A stretch of DNA of 64,000 bases from CALJDF01 sp038121105. GTDB lineage: Bacteria; Pseudomonadota; Alphaproteobacteria; SHVP01. Under the pieces are notes generated by a model, which was given only the letters and a program-made list of their open reading frames with translations, was not told the origin of the DNA and ran no database searches. The DNA is taken from positions 364,942-428,941 of the forward strand of contig JAYONB010000001.1 of the NCBI GenBank assembly GCA_038121105.1, given 5' to 3'. The position numbers and the translations under genes were made by a program. This document shows positions 61,550 through 64,000 of the stretch, in pieces (position 1 is the first letter of the stretch; each line of letters begins with the position of its first letter).

Positions 61550-62161
61550 ATGAACATCGCCACCAAAGCCGCCCTTCGCGACCTGATCGGAGACGCCCAC
61601 CCCATTACGGTCGACAAAGAAATGGACTACCTGGACAAACATGCTCGGCACTTCATCGAACTCTCGCCTTTTTTGTGCCTCGGAACGACGAACGGTACGG
61701 GTCAGGCCGACGTGAGCCCGCGCGGCGATCCTGCCGGGTTCGTTAAGGTGGTGGATGAACGTACGTTGTTGATCCCCGAACGGCCGGGCAATCGGCGCGC
61801 GGATTCCATGTTGAACGTGATGGCCGAACCGGTCGTCGGGTTGATCTTCTTCGTCCCCGGCATCGAGGAGACCTTGCGCGTTTCCGGGCGGGCGACCGTC
61901 ATCGACGACGCCACGCAGTTGGCCGACCTCGCGGTCCAAGGCAAAGCGCCCAAGCTCGGCATTCGAGTCGAGGTCGAACGCGTTTTTTTCCACTGCGCCA
62001 AGGCGCTCAAGCGCTCCCGCCTATGGGACCCAGCGGCGCAGGTACCACGCGACGCCTTTCCCACGCCCGGCGAAGTGATCCGCGACCAGCGCCGTCCCCA
62101 GGATTCGGCCGAGGCACTCGATGCACTGGTGATCGAAGACCAGAAAAACAATCTGTATTGA
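61550..62161 (+). CDS. PPOX-class (pyridoxamine-phosphate-oxidase-like) flavoprotein
   Basis: 203 residues. The split-barrel motif FLCLGTTNGTGQADVSPRGDPAGFV in outline and LLIPERPGNRRADSMLN match the MSMEG_1061-type FMN-dependent PPOX proteins. They bind FMN or F420 and reduce or detoxify small compounds. Ends IEDQKNNLY. AGGAG ribosome site nine bases before the ATG. Confidence 0.88.
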   Translation: MNIATKAALRDLIGDAHPITVDKEMDYLDKHARHFIELSPFLCLGTTNGTGQADVSPRGDPAGFVKVVDERTLLIPERPGNRRADSMLNVMAEPVVGLIFFVPGIEETLRVSGRATVIDDATQLADLAVQGKAPKLGIRVEVERVFFHCAKALKRSRLWDPAAQVPRDAFPTPGEVIRDQRRPQDSAEALDALVIEDQKNNLY

Positions 62162-62212
62162 TTCGCGCCCACGCCCGCCACCTGATTGAATGCGCTCAAC
62201 CAGGAGGCAAAC

Positions 62213-62308
62213 ATGAACGTCGGCGGCGTCCTGGATGCATTACATCGACGAGCCGTCTTTCGTCTGACCCCGACACCCCGAGGAGGAGGAACAACCTCGT
62301 CATGTTGA
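62213..62308 (+). CDS. Possible 31-codon upstream ORF overlapping the dioxygenase start
   Basis: ATG 62213 has a very strong AGGAGG seven bases upstream, better placed than that of the following gene. It reads MNVGGVLDALHRRAVF onward and stops at TGA 62306-62308, past the dioxygenase ATG (62302) in another frame. It could be a leader peptide coupling translation, or the remnant of a gene cut at a junction. Confidence 0.35.
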   Translation: MNVGGVLDALHRRAVFRLTPTPRGGGTTSSC

Positions 62309-63171
62309 GCGATTGGGAACCGCCGAAAACGTTTTCGACCTACCGGCACCTTCAGGTCAAACGCCTCGCCGGTGCGATCGGCGCCGAGATTTCGAACATC
62401 GATGTGGCGGTCGACCTGACCGACGACGTCTTCGCCGAAATCACAACCGCGCTCGACGAACACCACGTCGTCTTCTTCCGCGACCAGTCCCTGACGCCCG
62501 CGCGACAGGCGGCGTTCGCCGCCCGCTTCGGCCCGCTCATCCCCTACCCCATGGTCAAGGGGCTCGCCGGCACCGATGCCGTCGTGCCCGTCGTCAAGAA
62601 CGCCGACGAGCGGGTGAACTTCGGCGGCCTGTGGCACGCCGATACAACTTATCTCGACGAGCCGCCGATGGGCGCCATGCTCTATGCCGTCGAGCTACCG
62701 CCCTACGGCGGCGACACGCTGTTCGCCAACATGCACCTCGCCTACGAGACGCTGTCGCCGCGCCTGCGGGAATTTCTCGAAACGCTGACCGTGATCCAGA
62801 ACTCGGGCCGGGCCGAAGTTTCCAAGACCCGCGAGGACTCGATCCGCGCCGACGGCGGCCAGGCCCGGCAGTTCGTCGCCGAACACCCGGCCGTCATCAC
62901 CCACCCGCGCACCGGGCGCAAGGCGCTCTACGTCAACTCGGCGCACAGCGAGCGCTTCAAGGAACTGACCCACGAGGAAAGCCAGCCGCTCTTGCAGTTC
63001 CTGCTCCAGCACCTGACGCGCCCCGAGTTCACCTGCCGCTTCGTCTGGACGCCGGGCGCGCTCGCGTTCTGGGACAACTACGCGAGCCAGCACAATCCGA
63101 TCAACGACTACCACGGCTTCAACCGCGTGATGCACCGCGTCACCATCGCCGGCGACAAACCGCAGCGCTAA
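62302..63171 (+). CDS. TauD/TfdA-family 2-oxoglutarate dioxygenase
   Basis: 289 residues from ATG 62302 (GGAGGAGG about 12 bases upstream). Iron ligands H-x-D in WHADTTY and the distal His in SQHNPIN or RVMHRVTIAG, with the Arg of NRVMHR for 2-oxoglutarate. The family hydroxylates taurine, aryloxyacids, carnitine-like or other small acids. By eye the codon third positions are more C-rich than in the genes to the left. Confidence 0.9.
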   Translation: MLSDWEPPKTFSTYRHLQVKRLAGAIGAEISNIDVAVDLTDDVFAEITTALDEHHVVFFRDQSLTPARQAAFAARFGPLIPYPMVKGLAGTDAVVPVVKNADERVNFGGLWHADTTYLDEPPMGAMLYAVELPPYGGDTLFANMHLAYETLSPRLREFLETLTVIQNSGRAEVSKTREDSIRADGGQARQFVAEHPAVITHPRTGRKALYVNSAHSERFKELTHEESQPLLQFLLQHLTRPEFTCRFVWTPGALAFWDNYASQHNPINDYHGFNRVMHRVTIAGDKPQR

Positions 63172-63189
63172 CCAACGGAGACGACTCAA

Positions 63190-63858
63190 TTGAAAGTATC
63201 GTTTATCTATCTCGACTTTCCCTTCTGGCGCGCCGAAATCGGCCGCATCGCCCTGCACCTTGGGAACATTGATTTCGTCGACCGGCGAATCAGCCGCGAC
63301 GAGTTCCTTGAGGCCAAGGAAACGGGAACGCTGCCCGACGGCACGATCATCCCCTACCGGCAGATCCCCTGCCTGGTCGTGGACGGTCAAAGCATCGCTC
63401 AGACCGGCGGCATCAGCCGGATCTGCGGCAAGCTCTCCGGTTTCTACCCCACGGACAACCTGGTCGAGGCCGCGCTGGTCGATCAGGTGATCGACATGGC
63501 GACCGATATCACCGTACTGCTCGGCCCGGCCAACGCAGAGAAGGACGAAGCGAAGAAAAAGCAGATGCGGCTCGACCTCGCCGCCGGCCCGCTACCCCGC
63601 AAGATCGGCTTCCTCGAAGAGCAGCTAACGCGCACCGAGGGCGACTGGTTCGTCGGCAACCGCCTGACGATCGCCGACATCGCCATGTGGCGCCTGTTCG
63701 GCTGGCTCACGTCGGGCACCATCGACCACCTGCCGACCGACCTGCTCGCGCCCTTTCCCAATGTGCGCCGCGTCTGCCGCCAGGTGAACGACCACCCCGG
63801 CGTCGCCGACTGGGTGCGCCGCACCTATCCCAAGGACTACGCGGCAGGGAACTTCTAG
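63190..63858 (+). CDS. Glutathione S-transferase
   Basis: 222 residues. N-terminal thioredoxin-like half with PCLVVDGQSIAQTGGISR (the gamma-Glu-binding cis-Pro and QT/S motif), helical C-terminal half with NRLTIADIAMW (N-capping box). TTG start with GGAGA upstream, 18 bp after the dioxygenase stop, so co-expressed with it. The C-rich codon use seen in the dioxygenase gene continues here. Confidence 0.9.
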   Translation: MKVSFIYLDFPFWRAEIGRIALHLGNIDFVDRRISRDEFLEAKETGTLPDGTIIPYRQIPCLVVDGQSIAQTGGISRICGKLSGFYPTDNLVEAALVDQVIDMATDITVLLGPANAEKDEAKKKQMRLDLAAGPLPRKIGFLEEQLTRTEGDWFVGNRLTIADIAMWRLFGWLTSGTIDHLPTDLLAPFPNVRRVCRQVNDHPGVADWVRRTYPKDYAAGNF

Positions 63859-63917
63859 GGCGCCGCCGGCACCGTCGACACCAGCAAGCCGCCGCCCGTT
63901 CCGCATTGGTCGAGAAT

Positions 63918-63994
63918 TGGTGCGCCCTGCAGGATTCGAACCTGCGACCTACGGCTTAGAAGGCCGTTGCTCTATCCAGCTGAGCTAAGGGCGC
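63918..63994 (-). tRNA. tRNA-Arg (anticodon TCT)
   Basis: 77 nt with encoded CCA. Acceptor GCGCCCT pairs with AGGGCGC, D-arm GCTC...GAGC, anticodon stem ACGGC/GCCGT with loop CTTCTAA (TCT, reads AGA), T-arm GCAGG-TTCGAAT-CCTGC. Its 3' end points at the GST and dioxygenase genes, a usual place for integration of mobile DNA. Confidence 0.96.
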
Positions 63995-64000
63995 CTAGCC

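Noticed and set aside
62023..62301. Longer start for the TauD-like dioxygenase
   Set aside because: The extension overlaps the PPOX flavoprotein in another frame; ATG 62302 with upstream GGAGGAGG gives the normal family length.

Overview
The window reads as a chromosomal segment of a GC-rich alphaproteobacterium, probably a free-living Rhodospirillales-like heterotroph. This is inferred from gene content (paired PreT/PreA, HspQ, alphaproteobacterial-type CysK, many CoA- and amide-metabolising enzymes, two family-5 ABC solute-binding proteins) and from CtrA-type TTAA-N7-TTAA sites. I see no rRNA, IS element, phage gene, integrase or CRISPR array. One tRNA-Arg(TCT) lies at the right edge.

Layout. 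1-3.2 kb (minus): end of a branched-chain amino-acid ABC transporter (livG, livH) behind an FAH-family hydrolase and an alpha/beta hydrolase whose nucleophile is replaced by Ala. 3.3-7.6 kb (plus): a solute-binding protein with a clear terminator, then preT-preA for reductive pyrimidine breakdown. 7.6-15.5 kb: single genes (thioredoxin-like WCPPG protein, small RHH protein, TPR-glycosyltransferase, orphan PAS histidine kinase, 2-hydroxyacid dehydrogenase, 2OG-Fe oxygenase, fatty-acid desaturase). 14.5-19.5 kb: two APH-family kinases flanking two tandem MFS transporters. 19.7-23.6 kb: pncA, a PLP enzyme gene broken by one nonsense codon just before its catalytic lysine, and a BadI-like crotonase with an acyl-CoA ligase. 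23.8-31.3 kb: a second solute-binding protein, a YafY/WYL regulator with a VOC protein and a perfect palindrome upstream, a D-aminoacylase-like protein, and two tandem FAD oxidoreductases. 31.3-37.5 kb: rhodanese, hspQ, an SDR, and a sulfur amino-acid cluster (cysK-alaX-sseA-orf-metC), then hisI. 37.5-42.5 kb: methyltransferase, two cupins, and modABC with a ModE-type palindrome abutting the modA start codon.

42.2-51.1 kb is the most distinctive region. It is a chaperone-usher-like surface-fibre locus: three DUF4402 subunits, a PapD-like chaperone and a 1350-residue usher-like beta-barrel protein. The usher carries three C-terminal SPOR-like repeats, each with a C-x9-C pair. Tail to tail with it lies a lipoprotein ending in the same kind of SPOR domain with the same C-x9-C pair. 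I infer an outer-membrane fibre-assembly system tied to peptidoglycan.

51.6-63.9 kb: a membrane protein, a CoA-transferase/enoyl-CoA hydratase/amidase operon, a class II aldolase-like protein, a Sel1-repeat protein behind a CtrA-like box, a DUF4197 protein, a double-CDGSH/cupin fusion, an HSL-type esterase, a beta-hydroxyacid dehydrogenase, a PPOX flavoprotein, and a TauD-like dioxygenase plus GST whose composition looks different by eye.
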